A stretch of DNA of 64,000 nucleotides from positions 62,001-126,000 of the forward strand of contig NZ_JBHRZT010000073.1 in NCBI RefSeq assembly GCF_042649685.1. Reading direction: 5' to 3'. This stretch comes from Bacillus_BA songklensis (GTDB lineage Bacteria > Bacillota > Bacilli > Bacillales > Bacillaceae_H). The translations under genes were made by a program, and so were the position numbers. Below the pieces are notes generated by a model. The model had not been told where the DNA came from and made no database searches. It saw only the letters and a list, made by a program, of their open reading frames with translations. Shown here piece by piece: positions 1-7,630 of the stretch (position 1 is the first letter of the stretch; every line of letters starts with the position of its first letter).

Positions 1-1
1 T

Positions 2-268
2 CGTGCATTAAGTACATGGCCAACATATTTAGAGCCGTATTTTACAGCTAATTTGCACAATTATGCTCTGCTTCATGGCACATCCATGGCATCTCCGAAA
101 GTGGCGGGGATTGCAGGGGTTATTAAAGCTGCCCATCCAGAATACACACCTTCTCAGGTAGAAGCTCTTATCCAACAAACAGCCAAAGATTACGGAAAAC
201 CTGGACAAGATGCACTGTTTGGGTTTGGAGAAGCCAATATTTATAACGCTTTAACAAGTAAAAAGTAA
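2..268 (+). CDS. Subtilisin-like serine protease (S8 family), C-terminal fragment cut by window edge
   Basis: The frame is open from base 2 to the TAA ending at 268, so this is the last 88 residues of a longer protein and the start lies left of the window. It contains GTSMASPKVAG, the conserved block around the catalytic serine of S8 subtilases, preceded by an ALST...YALLHGTSM context typical of this block and followed by the helical tail (aligned with VEALIQQTAKD) and a short GFGEANIYNAL end. Two positions around the motif are unusual for subtilisins: His in place of the common Ser before GTSMASP, and Lys where His usually follows (GTSMASPHVAG). Asp and His of the triad would be upstream and cannot be checked. 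Family assignment is firm; secretion and substrate are inference from the family. Confidence 0.85.
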   Translation, partial: RALSTWPTYLEPYFTANLHNYALLHGTSMASPKVAGIAGVIKAAHPEYTPSQVEALIQQTAKDYGKPGQDALFGFGEANIYNALTSKK

Positions 269-276
269 GACTAAGA

Positions 277-316
277 GGCGACTTGAAAGGAATAAGGACA
301 TACTTTTCAAGTCGCC
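277..316. terminator. Perfect hairpin after the protease gene
   Basis: GGCGACTTGAAA (277-288) pairs with TTTCAAGTCGCC (305-316), 12 bp without mismatch. It begins 8 bases after the protease stop. No T-run follows, so a factor-independent terminator is not certain; it could be an mRNA 3'-end stabilising hairpin. Confidence 0.4.
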
Positions 317-528
317 GCCGGCAGCCCCCTTCATGAGAAGCTAAGGTTAAGGGCTTTAATGACGGGGTCTTTCAGTTATTTATTGTTAGAAACTGATGGT
401 TCAGCCTTTTTTGTTTTAGCTATATAAATATAAGACATGTAAGCAGAAGGAAACTGGAGAACCATTAAAAACTTTCATCTCTTTCTTTCGGTCGCTATAA
501 TGAGGATAAGTAGAAGAAAGTGATCTCA

Positions 529-1338
529 ATGTCCTCAAAATTGCGGGTAAAGGGTGGAAAATCGTTGAAAGACAATAAAGTGGCTTTTATTACGGGGAGC
601 GCGACAGGGCTAGGAAAACGTACAGCCATTGAGCTCGCCAAAAAGGGATTAAATATTATTCTGAACTATAGGAGTAGTGGAGAAAAGGCAAGAGAGTTGG
701 CATCCCTTTTGGAGGAGGAGTATAAAATCCGTACCCTTGTTTTGCAAGGAGATATATCTGAATATAGTGATTGTGAATCCATGGTTTTCCGTGGTATGGA
801 ATACTTTGGCCATATAGATATTTTAATTAATAACGCAGGCCCGTATGTATTTGAACGAAAGCGTATGATGGACTACGATGTAGAACAATGGAATTATATG
901 ATTAATGGGAATTTGAACAGCGCATTTTATCTGTGTAAGTTTATCATTCCGGCTATGCGTCAAAAAGAGTGGGGGCGGATTATCAATATAGGATTTGACC
1001 GGGCCCAAACGGCGCCGGCCTGGAAGTATCGTTCCGCGTTTGCGGCTGCTAAAACCGGGTTGGTCTCACTGACCAAGACTCTTGCGTTAGAAGAAGCGGA
1101 TTATGGCATTACAGTTAACATGGTATGTCCCGGTGATATTAGAGGAGAATGGAAAGAAGCGGATATAGCGGATGTCCGCCAAAGGGCAGAAGGGCAAGCA
1201 TCTTTGCCTCGTATAGGAACAGGGGAGGACATCGCCCGTACCATTGCTTTCTTATGTGAGGAGAATTCCGATTTTATTACCGGTAGTATTATTGAGGTAA
1301 CAGGCGGAAAAGATGTATTATCAAAAGTAAAAGAGTAA
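529..1338 (+). CDS. SDR-family oxidoreductase-like protein, catalytic Ser/Tyr not conserved
   Basis: A 269-residue short-chain dehydrogenase/reductase fold. The nucleotide-binding motif TGSATGLG is at about residues 22-29, the NNAG motif follows LIN, and a C-terminal TGSIIEVTGG segment is typical of FabG-like SDRs. The expected YxxxK catalytic pair reads FAAAK (Phe171, Lys175), and the position of the catalytic Ser (normally in an I-x-S strand about 13 residues earlier) reads I-G-F. The protein therefore probably binds NAD(P) but may lack ordinary SDR redox chemistry, or uses other residues; nearby Tyr167 is a possible substitute. ATG 529 is preferred (AAAGTGA at 517-523); an in-frame GTG at 520 is the alternative. 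It stands alone between hairpins. Confidence 0.8.
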   Translation: MSSKLRVKGGKSLKDNKVAFITGSATGLGKRTAIELAKKGLNIILNYRSSGEKARELASLLEEEYKIRTLVLQGDISEYSDCESMVFRGMEYFGHIDILINNAGPYVFERKRMMDYDVEQWNYMINGNLNSAFYLCKFIIPAMRQKEWGRIINIGFDRAQTAPAWKYRSAFAAAKTGLVSLTKTLALEEADYGITVNMVCPGDIRGEWKEADIADVRQRAEGQASLPRIGTGEDIARTIAFLCEENSDFITGSIIEVTGGKDVLSKVKE

Positions 1339-1356
1339 AGGTGAATGTCAACAAAG

Positions 1357-1381
1357 CAGGCAGGTATTATGCCTGTTTTTT
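1357..1381 (+). terminator. Rho-independent terminator of the SDR gene
   Basis: CAGGCA (1357-1362) pairs with TGCCTG (1370-1375), loop of 7, followed by seven T. It lies 18 bases after the SDR stop. Confidence 0.75.
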
Positions 1382-1443
1382 CGTCTGTATAAAGCTAGGA
1401 ACCGCAGCTAGATAACAAGAAAAGCGGAGCCGCAGCTAAATCA

Positions 1444-1526
1444 GGGCAGTGATCCCCCACTTAATCTTCTCCGATTACGCTAAGTTTTGAAGTGGGGATC
1501 TTACTGCCCGTTGATGTAGGATAAAT
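1444..1526 (-). repeat. Family B palindromic repeat, copy a
   Basis: GGGCAGT (1444-1450) pairs with ACTGCCC (1503-1509), with an inner pairing of GATCCCCCACTT with AAGTGGGGATC. The tail CGTTGATGTAGGATAAA follows. Read on the minus strand it matches the copy at 40211-40356 almost base for base over the CTTCAAAACTTAGCG region, while the stem differs (CCCCACTT against CCTGCTT) with compensating changes on the other arm. It lacks the right-hand tail present at 40293-40356. It may also serve as the 3' hairpin of the convergent gene at 1572. Confidence 0.7.
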
Positions 1527-1571
1527 CGTTTGCTGCAAGGGGATGTAATCATATAATATGACATGTCTTGA

Positions 1572-2003
1572 TCAGTTTTGGTTATCTTGTTTATCCCCCA
1601 TATGGCGTAAAGCACTCCGGTATTCGCTATCGCGTATAATGGCATCTTCAGCTTTTTTGTCTTTTTCATCTTCTGTTGGGGAGGGATTCCGAAATTGTTG
1701 AAGAGCTTGTCGGTAGCCCTGGTCCCCCATTTTATCGGATGAATCTTGTTTTGGCTTTTTAGACGTTGGTACAGTAGTTATTTCACGGGTTATATTTGAT
1801 GTGCCATCGATGACTTCCGATGTGACTTCACTCTCTGTAGGGGCTGCAGATACATTTGCTTCATATTCTCTTCGTTCTGCTACAGCGGCCTGCGCTGTTT
1901 CCGTTCTTTGCTTGTTTGAAGAAGAGAGGGAACGAGTATTAACGATAATTAATCCAAATATGAGAGCCACGGCAATGATAATACATAAGGTAACAATTAA
2001 CAT
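1572..2003 (-). CDS. Small single-pass membrane protein of unknown function
   Basis: 143 residues. Residues 1-22 (MLIVTLCIIIAVALIFGLII) form one hydrophobic segment, after which the protein is highly polar and low-complexity, rich in Glu, Thr, Ser, Lys and Gln, with two similar C-terminal stretches (GYRQALQQF and EYRSALRHM). This suggests an N-in signal anchor with a disordered external or internal tail. Upstream GGAGGTGA, 5 bases before the ATG, is a near-perfect ribosome binding site, so the gene looks real although I recognise no family. It is transcribed away from, and ends near, the family B hairpin, and follows the flavoprotein/efflux genes by 30 bases in the same direction, so it may be the last gene of that operon. 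Confidence 0.6.
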   Translation of the reverse strand: MLIVTLCIIIAVALIFGLIIVNTRSLSSSNKQRTETAQAAVAERREYEANVSAAPTESEVTSEVIDGTSNITREITTVPTSKKPKQDSSDKMGDQGYRQALQQFRNPSPTEDEKDKKAEDAIIRDSEYRSALRHMGDKQDNQN

Positions 2004-2033
2004 GATTTCACCTCCGGCTAGTTTTGGACTTTC

Positions 2034-2564
2034 TTATTGCTCCTGGGTGAGTCTTTTTGTGACTTGAGCTACTCGTTCTCCTAGAGCTCTTCCAAGAGCC
2101 AGACCATGTTCGGAAATCGGCTCTGTTCCTTCGACAGGGCAAGTGATACCCGCCCCGTAATAGGAACCGTAGAACGCATTTTCCGGAACGTTGCCTGGGA
2201 GGCCGACAATCATCATCCCTTGATGCAGCATAGGAGTAATAAGGTTCAGCATGGTGGATTCTACGCCGCCGTGTGTCGTTGCTGTTGTACAGAAGACAGC
2301 ACCCACCTTATCAATTAGTTTTCCTTGGGCCCATAGGTATCCAAGTTTATCAATCCATGCTTTTAAACCTGAACTGATGGTGCCGAAATGGCCGGGGCAT
2401 CCCCAAATGATTGCGTCCATATCAGGCAGGTCATAAACATCAGCTTCGTTAACATGACGAATGTGAACATTTGCTCCTTCTACCTGTTTTGCTCCCTCTG
2501 CGATGGAGCGGGCAAGAGTTTCTGTATGGCCGCCTTCACTATCATAGACAATATAGATGTTCAT
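2034..2564 (-). CDS. WrbA-like flavodoxin-fold NAD(P)H-dependent oxidoreductase
   Basis: 176 residues with a flavodoxin fold: the N-terminal FMN phosphate loop YDSEGGHTETLA (about 7-18), the GCPGHFGTISSGLKAWID segment (about 55-72) and the TTATTHGGVESTML segment (about 94-107) match the WrbA/flavodoxin-2 layout for FMN and quinone binding. WrbA proteins reduce quinones by two electrons at the cell membrane's inner face. It is slightly shorter than E. coli WrbA (198). It lies 32 bases downstream of the MFS pump gene in the same direction, suggesting a joint role in detoxifying quinone-like or electrophilic compounds. Specific substrate is not predictable. Confidence 0.8.
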   Translation of the reverse strand: MNIYIVYDSEGGHTETLARSIAEGAKQVEGANVHIRHVNEADVYDLPDMDAIIWGCPGHFGTISSGLKAWIDKLGYLWAQGKLIDKVGAVFCTTATTHGGVESTMLNLITPMLHQGMMIVGLPGNVPENAFYGSYYGAGITCPVEGTEPISEHGLALGRALGERVAQVTKRLTQEQ

Positions 2565-2596
2565 GTTTTTCTTCTCCTCCTGTTAAATTCTCCTTC

Positions 2597-4222
2597 TTAC
2601 GCTTCTGGTGCCTGTTTAGGGCCAGGGAGTAAAATAACGCTGTCCTCTTGTCTTGAAGCCTTCGTTTTGATAACCTTCTTATCTTTACGCACATCCCGCA
2701 AGAATAAACTTAAAACAACTCCTGAAATCGCAAAGCCCATCGCCCAGAAAAAGGCATCATTGATTCCCATAATAGTCGATTGTAATTTGGTCTGTCCGGC
2801 TAACAGGGAAACAGCATATTGTTTTGCTTGTTCCACCGGCAAATTCAAAGTTTGTGCCACAGAGTGAGCAAACGATTCAAAAGAGCTCATGAAAGCAGGG
2901 TCATTTGTTCTCATTCCATTTGCCATGGAAGCGTAATGATCTGCAGATCGATTGGTGAAAATAGTGGTAACAAAGCTGGTTCCCAATGAACCGCTGATTT
3001 GTCGCAATGTATTGGACATGGCTGTTCCATGGTTATTGAGTTCTCTTGGTAGCTGGTTAATTCCAGCTGTCATAATGGGCATGGAAATCAGGGACATCCC
3101 GAAAAAACGCAGCATATTCAAAACTAAGATATGATCATAAGACGTATTCACTGTAAGTTGTGTAAATTCATATGTTGTTACCGCTGTGATGAATAATCCG
3201 ATCACTGCCAACGGACGCGGTCCCACTTTATCAAACAATATGCCTGATATTGGGGACATGATTAGCATGACGATAGCCCCTGGCAACATTAGAAGTCCAG
3301 ATTCAAGTGCCGTAAAACCACGCAGATTTTGCAAGTAAATAGGGAGTAAAAACATTCCCGTAAACATCGCAACCGTCACCAAAACGTTGATAATGGTGGA
3401 TAAAGAAAACATATCATATTTGAACACCCGGAAATCAAGCATAGGGGTTTTGGAACGTAATTGTTGAACAATAAATATTGAAATGAAAATAATTCCAACA
3501 ATGATATTAACGATTACGATCGGATCGGTCCAACCGCTTGAACCAGCTTCGCTCACCCCGTATAAAAGGGTAGAGAATCCAACAAGGGATGCGAATGTAC
3601 CGAGTAGGTCAATTTTAATTTTTCTTGGCTCTACAAGATTGCGAAGTTTAAATACCGCAATGATGAATACAATCGATCCGAGGGGAACCATACCATTAAA
3701 CATGATGCGCCAGTCGTAGTGTTCGATAATCCAACCAGACAGGGTCGGACCAACGGCAGGAGCGAACATCATGGCTAAACCGAAAATTCCCATCCCTTTC
3801 CCCCGGCTTTCCGGTGGGAAAATGGTTAAAATAATAGTCATGACCAGCGGGGCAAGAACACCGCCGCCCACAGCTTGAATCAAGCGTCCTGTTAACATTG
3901 CGGAAAAGCTTGGAGCTATCCCGCATACAAAGGAGCCCAGGGTAAAACTGAGCATTGCGACTAAAAACAAAACACGGACTCCAAACCGTTCAATTAAGAA
4001 AGCTGATAGTGGAACAAGGACACCGTTTACCAGCATATAACCGGTAGACAACCATTGGATGGTGTTAGCATCGACTCCAAATTCCGTCATGAGATGCGGG
4101 ATGGCAACATTTAACAATGTTTGGTTTAAAATTGCCAAAAATAGGCCCAGCATCAGCACGACCAGCAATGGAATATGCTGTGACATCCCATTTTGTTTTG
4201 ACGCTGTTGTATGAGAGGTCAT
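2597..4222 (-). CDS. DHA2-family MFS multidrug efflux transporter (EmrB/QacA type)
   Basis: 541 residues, hydrophobic throughout with about 14 predicted membrane segments, the size expected for the DHA2 drug:H+ antiporter group. Visible signatures include the first helix with LNVAIPHLMTEFG (about 38-50), the loop-2 motif-A-like LIERFGVRVLFL and the helix-5 motif C-like segment MFAPAVGPTLSGWIIEHYDWR. The start ATG is preceded by AAAGGAGATTTTACGA. It follows the HlyD-type adaptor gene by 89 bases and both face away from a MarR gene, the classic emrRAB-like layout. Likely exports hydrophobic drugs or phenolic compounds; substrate unknown. Confidence 0.9.
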   Translation of the reverse strand: MTSHTTASKQNGMSQHIPLLVVLMLGLFLAILNQTLLNVAIPHLMTEFGVDANTIQWLSTGYMLVNGVLVPLSAFLIERFGVRVLFLVAMLSFTLGSFVCGIAPSFSAMLTGRLIQAVGGGVLAPLVMTIILTIFPPESRGKGMGIFGLAMMFAPAVGPTLSGWIIEHYDWRIMFNGMVPLGSIVFIIAVFKLRNLVEPRKIKIDLLGTFASLVGFSTLLYGVSEAGSSGWTDPIVIVNIIVGIIFISIFIVQQLRSKTPMLDFRVFKYDMFSLSTIINVLVTVAMFTGMFLLPIYLQNLRGFTALESGLLMLPGAIVMLIMSPISGILFDKVGPRPLAVIGLFITAVTTYEFTQLTVNTSYDHILVLNMLRFFGMSLISMPIMTAGINQLPRELNNHGTAMSNTLRQISGSLGTSFVTTIFTNRSADHYASMANGMRTNDPAFMSSFESFAHSVAQTLNLPVEQAKQYAVSLLAGQTKLQSTIMGINDAFFWAMGFAISGVVLSLFLRDVRKDKKVIKTKASRQEDSVILLPGPKQAPEA

Positions 4223-4240
4223 TCGTAAAATCTCCTTTCT

Positions 4241-4258
4241 TCAAACGATATCGTTTGA
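4241..4258. promoter_or_regulatory. 18-bp perfect palindrome between adaptor and pump genes
   Basis: TCAAACGATATCGTTTGA is a perfect palindrome 19-36 bases upstream of the MFS start codon and inside the presumed operon. It differs from the CTTTA/TAAAG operators upstream of the adaptor, so it would bind a different protein or act at the RNA level. Function is inference only. Confidence 0.4.
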
Positions 4259-4311
4259 TTAATTTGCAACGATCAATCTATCTATGGCTTTAACAGCATC
4301 TAATCGATTCA

Positions 4312-4947
4312 TCAATTTTTATCAATGCTGACTTCTGCATTCATTCCTGGAACAACTTTTTCAGAATAGCCGCTTATAGAGATTTTAACCGGGATTTTTT
4401 GTGTAACTTTTGTGTAGTTTCCACTTGTATTTTGCTGTGGAAGAAGCGAGAATACTGAATTTGTGGCATGCCCGATTTCTTCTACTGTGCCTTTGAGTGT
4501 TGCGTCAGCATCGCCATCAATGGTTACATCCACATCAGCCCCTACTTCTACGTCATCAAGATCTGTTTCATCAATGTTTGCCGTTACGTATAATTTGTCC
4601 ATATCCACAATTTGAACTAAGGTTTGCCCCGGCTGTACCATTTGTCCCTCTTTTACACCGTTTTGAATGATAGTTCCATTCATAGGTGCCTTCACGGATA
4701 CAGAGTTTGTACCATCGGATACATTTCCGACTACTGCATCTTTTGATACTGTATCTCCTTCTTTTTCTGCCCAGTTTGCAACTGTGCCGCCAATAGGTGA
4801 CATGATCTTTGCGATATCTCCCGTTACATGTGCATCTTCTGTTTTAATGTAATTTGCGTTTTGGTTGTAGTAGTACACACCTCCGATTGCTAAAGCCGCT
4901 ACTACTAAAATTCCAAAGATGTTAAATAAAATTAAACGTCCTTTCAT
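4312..4947 (-). CDS. HlyD/EmrA-type membrane fusion (adaptor) protein
   Basis: 211 residues: one N-terminal membrane segment (about 6-27), then the two half-lipoyl motifs of HlyD adaptors (IMSPIGGTVANWAEKEGD near 46-63, VKAPMNGTIIQNGVKEGQ near 84-101) and a C-terminal beta-barrel segment (LYVTANIDETDLDDVEVGADVDV). The long coiled-coil hairpin of Gram-negative EmrA is missing, which is usual for short Gram-positive members. First gene of the efflux operon, transcribed divergently from the MarR gene; the intergenic region carries three palindromic operators. It probably works with the downstream MFS pump. Confidence 0.85.
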   Translation of the reverse strand: MKGRLILFNIFGILVVAALAIGGVYYYNQNANYIKTEDAHVTGDIAKIMSPIGGTVANWAEKEGDTVSKDAVVGNVSDGTNSVSVKAPMNGTIIQNGVKEGQMVQPGQTLVQIVDMDKLYVTANIDETDLDDVEVGADVDVTIDGDADATLKGTVEEIGHATNSVFSLLPQQNTSGNYTKVTQKIPVKISISGYSEKVVPGMNAEVSIDKN

Positions 4948-5046
4948 TCGATATTTCTCCTTTCTTAGTATAAAGATGGTTCGTTCCCGTCCATCAGGTA
5001 CTTTGCTGGAAGGAATTTTTTAACAAAGAAGTTTGTTGGATATTAA

Positions 5047-5091
5047 CTTTATTATAAAGATACTTTACAATAAAGAAACTTTATCACAAAG
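5047..5091. promoter_or_regulatory. Three tandem palindromic operators, probable MarR binding sites
   Basis: Three 13-bp palindromes lie at an exact 16-bp period: CTTTATTATAAAG (5047-5059), CTTTACAATAAAG (5063-5075) and CTTTATCACAAAG (5079-5091). They share CTTTA-N3-TAAAG, the last with one arm change. They sit about 100 bases upstream of both the HlyD-type adaptor (minus) and marR (plus), where a MarR dimer would control both directions. Confidence 0.65.
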
Positions 5092-5188
5092 ATATTAATT
5101 GAACAAGGGTTTTATTATTAATTTTTTTGTGGGAAAATGGAATTATAATTTAGTTATCCTAGTTATAAATAAAGAAGGAGTCTAGGGG

Positions 5189-5659
5189 ATGAATGAATTG
5201 AACGGAGAATTAAAAAAACAGTTAGAGATCATGCATGAAGTGATGGAAATATTTATTAAATACAATAAAAAGCTCATAAAAGAAAGCAATGAAGAGTCGC
5301 CTTATAAGCTCACGCCTACGAAATATTACATGTTAAAGATGATTTATAACGCCGGAACTTGCATGGTGATGGATGTAGCCCGAAAGTTGGATTTATCTTC
5401 TGGGGCAACGACGATTATCTTAAAGCAATTGGAAGAAGAGGACTTGATTATTCGTCTAAGAGATAAGGATGATCGACGCGTTGTTTGGCTCCGGTTAACA
5501 GACGCCGGGAAAGCGTTTATTGAGAAAAAATTGGAGAAGAGAGATAAATTTTTATTGAATATTTTATCTAAACTGTCTGCAGAGGAAAGAAGTCACTTTT
5601 TAGGGTTGCTAGAAAAAATGGCAGGGGAGATTAAAGAAGAAATCGAAAAAAGTTCTTAA
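5189..5659 (+). CDS. MarR-family transcriptional regulator of the efflux operon
   Basis: 156 residues with a winged-helix fold: the recognition region VMDVARKLDLSSGATTIILK (about 63-82) and the wing DKDDRRVVWLRLTDAGKAF (about 95-113) are typical of MarR. The N and C termini (LKKQLEIMHEVMEIF, and the HFLGLLEKMAGEIKEEIEK end) would form the dimer interface. AAGGAG lies 10 bases before ATG. It is divergent from the adaptor/pump operon, so it most likely represses that operon and itself through the three palindromes at 5047-5091, with release by a small-molecule ligand, as for EmrR/MarR. Confidence 0.9.
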   Translation: MNELNGELKKQLEIMHEVMEIFIKYNKKLIKESNEESPYKLTPTKYYMLKMIYNAGTCMVMDVARKLDLSSGATTIILKQLEEEDLIIRLRDKDDRRVVWLRLTDAGKAFIEKKLEKRDKFLLNILSKLSAEERSHFLGLLEKMAGEIKEEIEKSS

Positions 5660-5791
5660 AATCTATCCTGCTAAATTCCCTTTAAATACATAGCGATAAA
5701 GTGCGTGGTGCAAAATTAAAGGAAAAACACTCCTCCATTCAATCTTTGAGTAGAGGAGGCTTAAAAATGATCTATCAGTTGTAGATTATAC

Positions 5792-5825
5792 AAAACGGCA
5801 CAGGGCTTCCTTGTCGTTTTTTCTT
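5792..5825 (+). terminator. Candidate terminator downstream of marR
   Basis: AAAACG (5792-5797) pairs with CGTTTT (5815-5820), with an imperfect inner stem (ACAGG/CCTTGT), and runs into a T-rich stretch. It is 130 bases after the MarR stop. In between, CTCCTC (5730-5735) can pair with GAGGAG (5753-5758). Confidence 0.4.
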
Positions 5826-5836
5826 TTAATCGTTTT

Positions 5837-5968
5837 TATATAAGCAACGTAATTTTTCAACATGAGTTATTCTGTTTTATTTTATCCAGAACCCTTCCGT
5901 TCTTACATCTTGAAAAACTGACATGGCTGCTTTTGGCCATACCGGATTTTCAACGTGGATTCATATAC
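5837..5968 (-). repeat. Family A MITE-like repeat, copy 1 (reverse)
   Basis: On the minus strand it starts with TATATGAATCCACG (at 5967), followed by a hairpin GTTGAAAAT..GGTATGGC / GCCATGTC..TTTTCAA, then the conserved CAAGATGTAAGAACGGAAGG segment, and ends in GTTGAAAAATTACGTTGCTTATATA. Only hairpin 1 is present; hairpin 2 is absent. Confidence 0.65.
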
Positions 5969-6034
5969 AAATAAATATATAATTAAAGTAACCTAGCAAA
6001 CAATCTCTTCTAGTGAGATAATATAATATACATA

Positions 6035-6046
6035 TTTTCGACAAAT
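6035..6046 (-). promoter_or_regulatory. Spo0A box (0A box) upstream of the orphan sensor kinase
   Basis: TTTTCGACAAAT reads ATTTGTCGAAAA on the minus strand, matching the 0A box core TGTCGAA with its A/T flanks. It lies 8 bases downstream of a TATAAT (6022-6027) that could be the -10 of the kinase gene, a position at which bound Spo0A would repress. No good -35 is visible. Confidence 0.5.
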
Positions 6047-6111
6047 TTTTTGTGAAACGGTCATAGCACTTTTATCCCGTTGTTTTATGATTCAGTAAAG
6101 TAAAACCTCGC

Positions 6112-6150
6112 TCGGTGGGAGGGGCCTACTACCCGTTAAAGCAGGATAAA
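6112..6150 (-). repeat. Family B repeat remnant, copy b
   Basis: GGTGGGAGGGGCCTACTACC followed by CGTTAAAGCAGGATAAA matches the shared tail of the family (compare 1503-1526 and 12041-12069). The large palindrome is lost. It lies immediately before the kinase gene and may contribute its leader. Confidence 0.5.
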
Positions 6151-6178
6151 GTTTTTGATAAAGGAGAATTTTAAAGCT

Positions 6179-7501
6179 TTGCGAAATCAAAGAAGCAAAA
6201 GGTTAAAAATGATAATCGCAGCAGCGGTTCTCATCTTAATTTTTCTCGTAGGTATGAATGTGATTGCTTCATATTGGAGTACAAAAAGGACCATCGAACT
6301 ATCTATCGCGACTCAAAGTGTACAAATAGCAGAAACAGCGGCCGCTTCCATCAATGTGGAACAGTATAAACGTTTTTTGGCTAATCCGACTAAGAATGAA
6401 GATTACTGGAAAATCCGGCGAGCCTTAAATGATATACGAAAAAAAACAGGAGCTTTATACGTTTATACCCTTCAAATTGATGATCCAAATCAATCAAAAG
6501 TGTTAATTGCAGGTTTTCCGGATCATATCGATTATGGCATTGGTGAACCCTGCACTGTTCCTGCCGCTCAATTGCAAAGGGCTTTAAAAGGGAAAACCTA
6601 TTTCACTTCAGTGATTGAAGATCCTCATTACGGGACATATATATCGGCAGGAGCTCCCATTAAGGATGCACAGGGAAAGATTGTTGGTTATTTAGGGGTT
6701 GATACAGGGGTTGGGGTGTTAAAGAAAATCGAAGAGAAAGTACTTCAGCATAATGCTGTTACGTTTATATTTAGTGTCCTGTTTGTTCTCATTGTACTTA
6801 TCTCCTTCTATATGATGCAAAAGTGGTATCAAAAAGAGTTAAAGAGAGAAATAGGGGATGCAGAAGCCACCTATCAAGGAGAAATTCACTCTATTTTCGA
6901 TTCAGTCCGTTCCTTAAGGCATGATTATCTGAATCACATACAAGTACTGCATGGGTTACTAAAACTGCAAAAGTATGAGATGGCAGTGGACTATATGGAT
7001 TCACTTATCAAAGAAGCAAAAGTGATTGATATAACCAATATGAAGGTAGATCATCCTGCTTTATTAGTTCTTTTCCAAACCAAAAGGGTACTGGGACAAA
7101 GCAACAAAACATCCGTGATGTTTGAAATAGACGATGATTCATTCCAATATATGAAACCTACAGATCTTATTAAAATTTTATCGAATTTAATTGATAATGC
7201 AATGGATGCTGCCGTGTATTTGGAAGAGGGAGATAGATGGATAAGGGTTGCCTGCAAGAGAACAAAAAGCGAGTACGTGTTTGAAGTAGAGAATTCGGGC
7301 CCAACGATACCAAAGGTGGAGAGAGCGCGAATCTTTCAAAGAGGCTATTCAACTAAACCACAAACATTGGGTAAAGTAAGAGGACAAGGGCTATCAATCG
7401 TACAAGAAACCGTGGAGAAGTATGGCGGATCGATTAGTGTGAAATCGAGCCATGGAAGAACTACATTTACAGTATGGATTCCAGTGGAAGAAAAAAATTG
7501 A
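6179..7501 (+). CDS. Membrane sensor histidine kinase with Spo0B-like phosphoacceptor region; orphan
   Basis: About 440 residues. A first membrane helix (about 11-31) and a second (about 196-214) enclose an extracellular sensing domain of about 160 residues resembling single-Cache/PAS-like sensors (the ...GYLGVDTGVGVL end). The cytoplasmic part has the acceptor motif LRHDYLNHIQVLHGLLKLQK (His248), which resembles the Spo0B/CitA-type 'SPOB_a' helical hairpin rather than HisKA, followed by an ATPase domain with N-box NLIDNAMDAA and G-box GQGLSIV. No response regulator gene is adjacent. Start is uncertain: TTG 6179 follows AAAGGAG (6160-6166) by 12 bases; TTG 6155 and ATG 6209 are alternatives. 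A Spo0A box upstream suggests a link to sporulation or stationary phase. Confidence 0.8.
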   Translation: MRNQRSKRLKMIIAAAVLILIFLVGMNVIASYWSTKRTIELSIATQSVQIAETAAASINVEQYKRFLANPTKNEDYWKIRRALNDIRKKTGALYVYTLQIDDPNQSKVLIAGFPDHIDYGIGEPCTVPAAQLQRALKGKTYFTSVIEDPHYGTYISAGAPIKDAQGKIVGYLGVDTGVGVLKKIEEKVLQHNAVTFIFSVLFVLIVLISFYMMQKWYQKELKREIGDAEATYQGEIHSIFDSVRSLRHDYLNHIQVLHGLLKLQKYEMAVDYMDSLIKEAKVIDITNMKVDHPALLVLFQTKRVLGQSNKTSVMFEIDDDSFQYMKPTDLIKILSNLIDNAMDAAVYLEEGDRWIRVACKRTKSEYVFEVENSGPTIPKVERARIFQRGYSTKPQTLGKVRGQGLSIVQETVEKYGGSISVKSSHGRTTFTVWIPVEEKN

Positions 7502-7513
7502 TTACTATAGTGA

Positions 7514-7549
7514 ACAAGAAAAAAGACCCATCAGGGTCTTTTTTCTTGT
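7514..7549. terminator. Strong terminator after the sensor kinase
   Basis: ACAAGAAAAAAGACCC (7514-7529) pairs with GGGTCTTTTTTCTTGT (7534-7549), 16 bp, loop ATCA, then TTTTG. A-rich on one side and T-rich on the other, so it could work in both directions. Confidence 0.85.
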
Positions 7550-7630
7550 TTTGACCGATTTTTTTATGTCGAAAGAGAGGGTAATAAGTTCTTGGGGTCA
7601 ACAATTATTTACTAACAACGGAGGTAGGGT

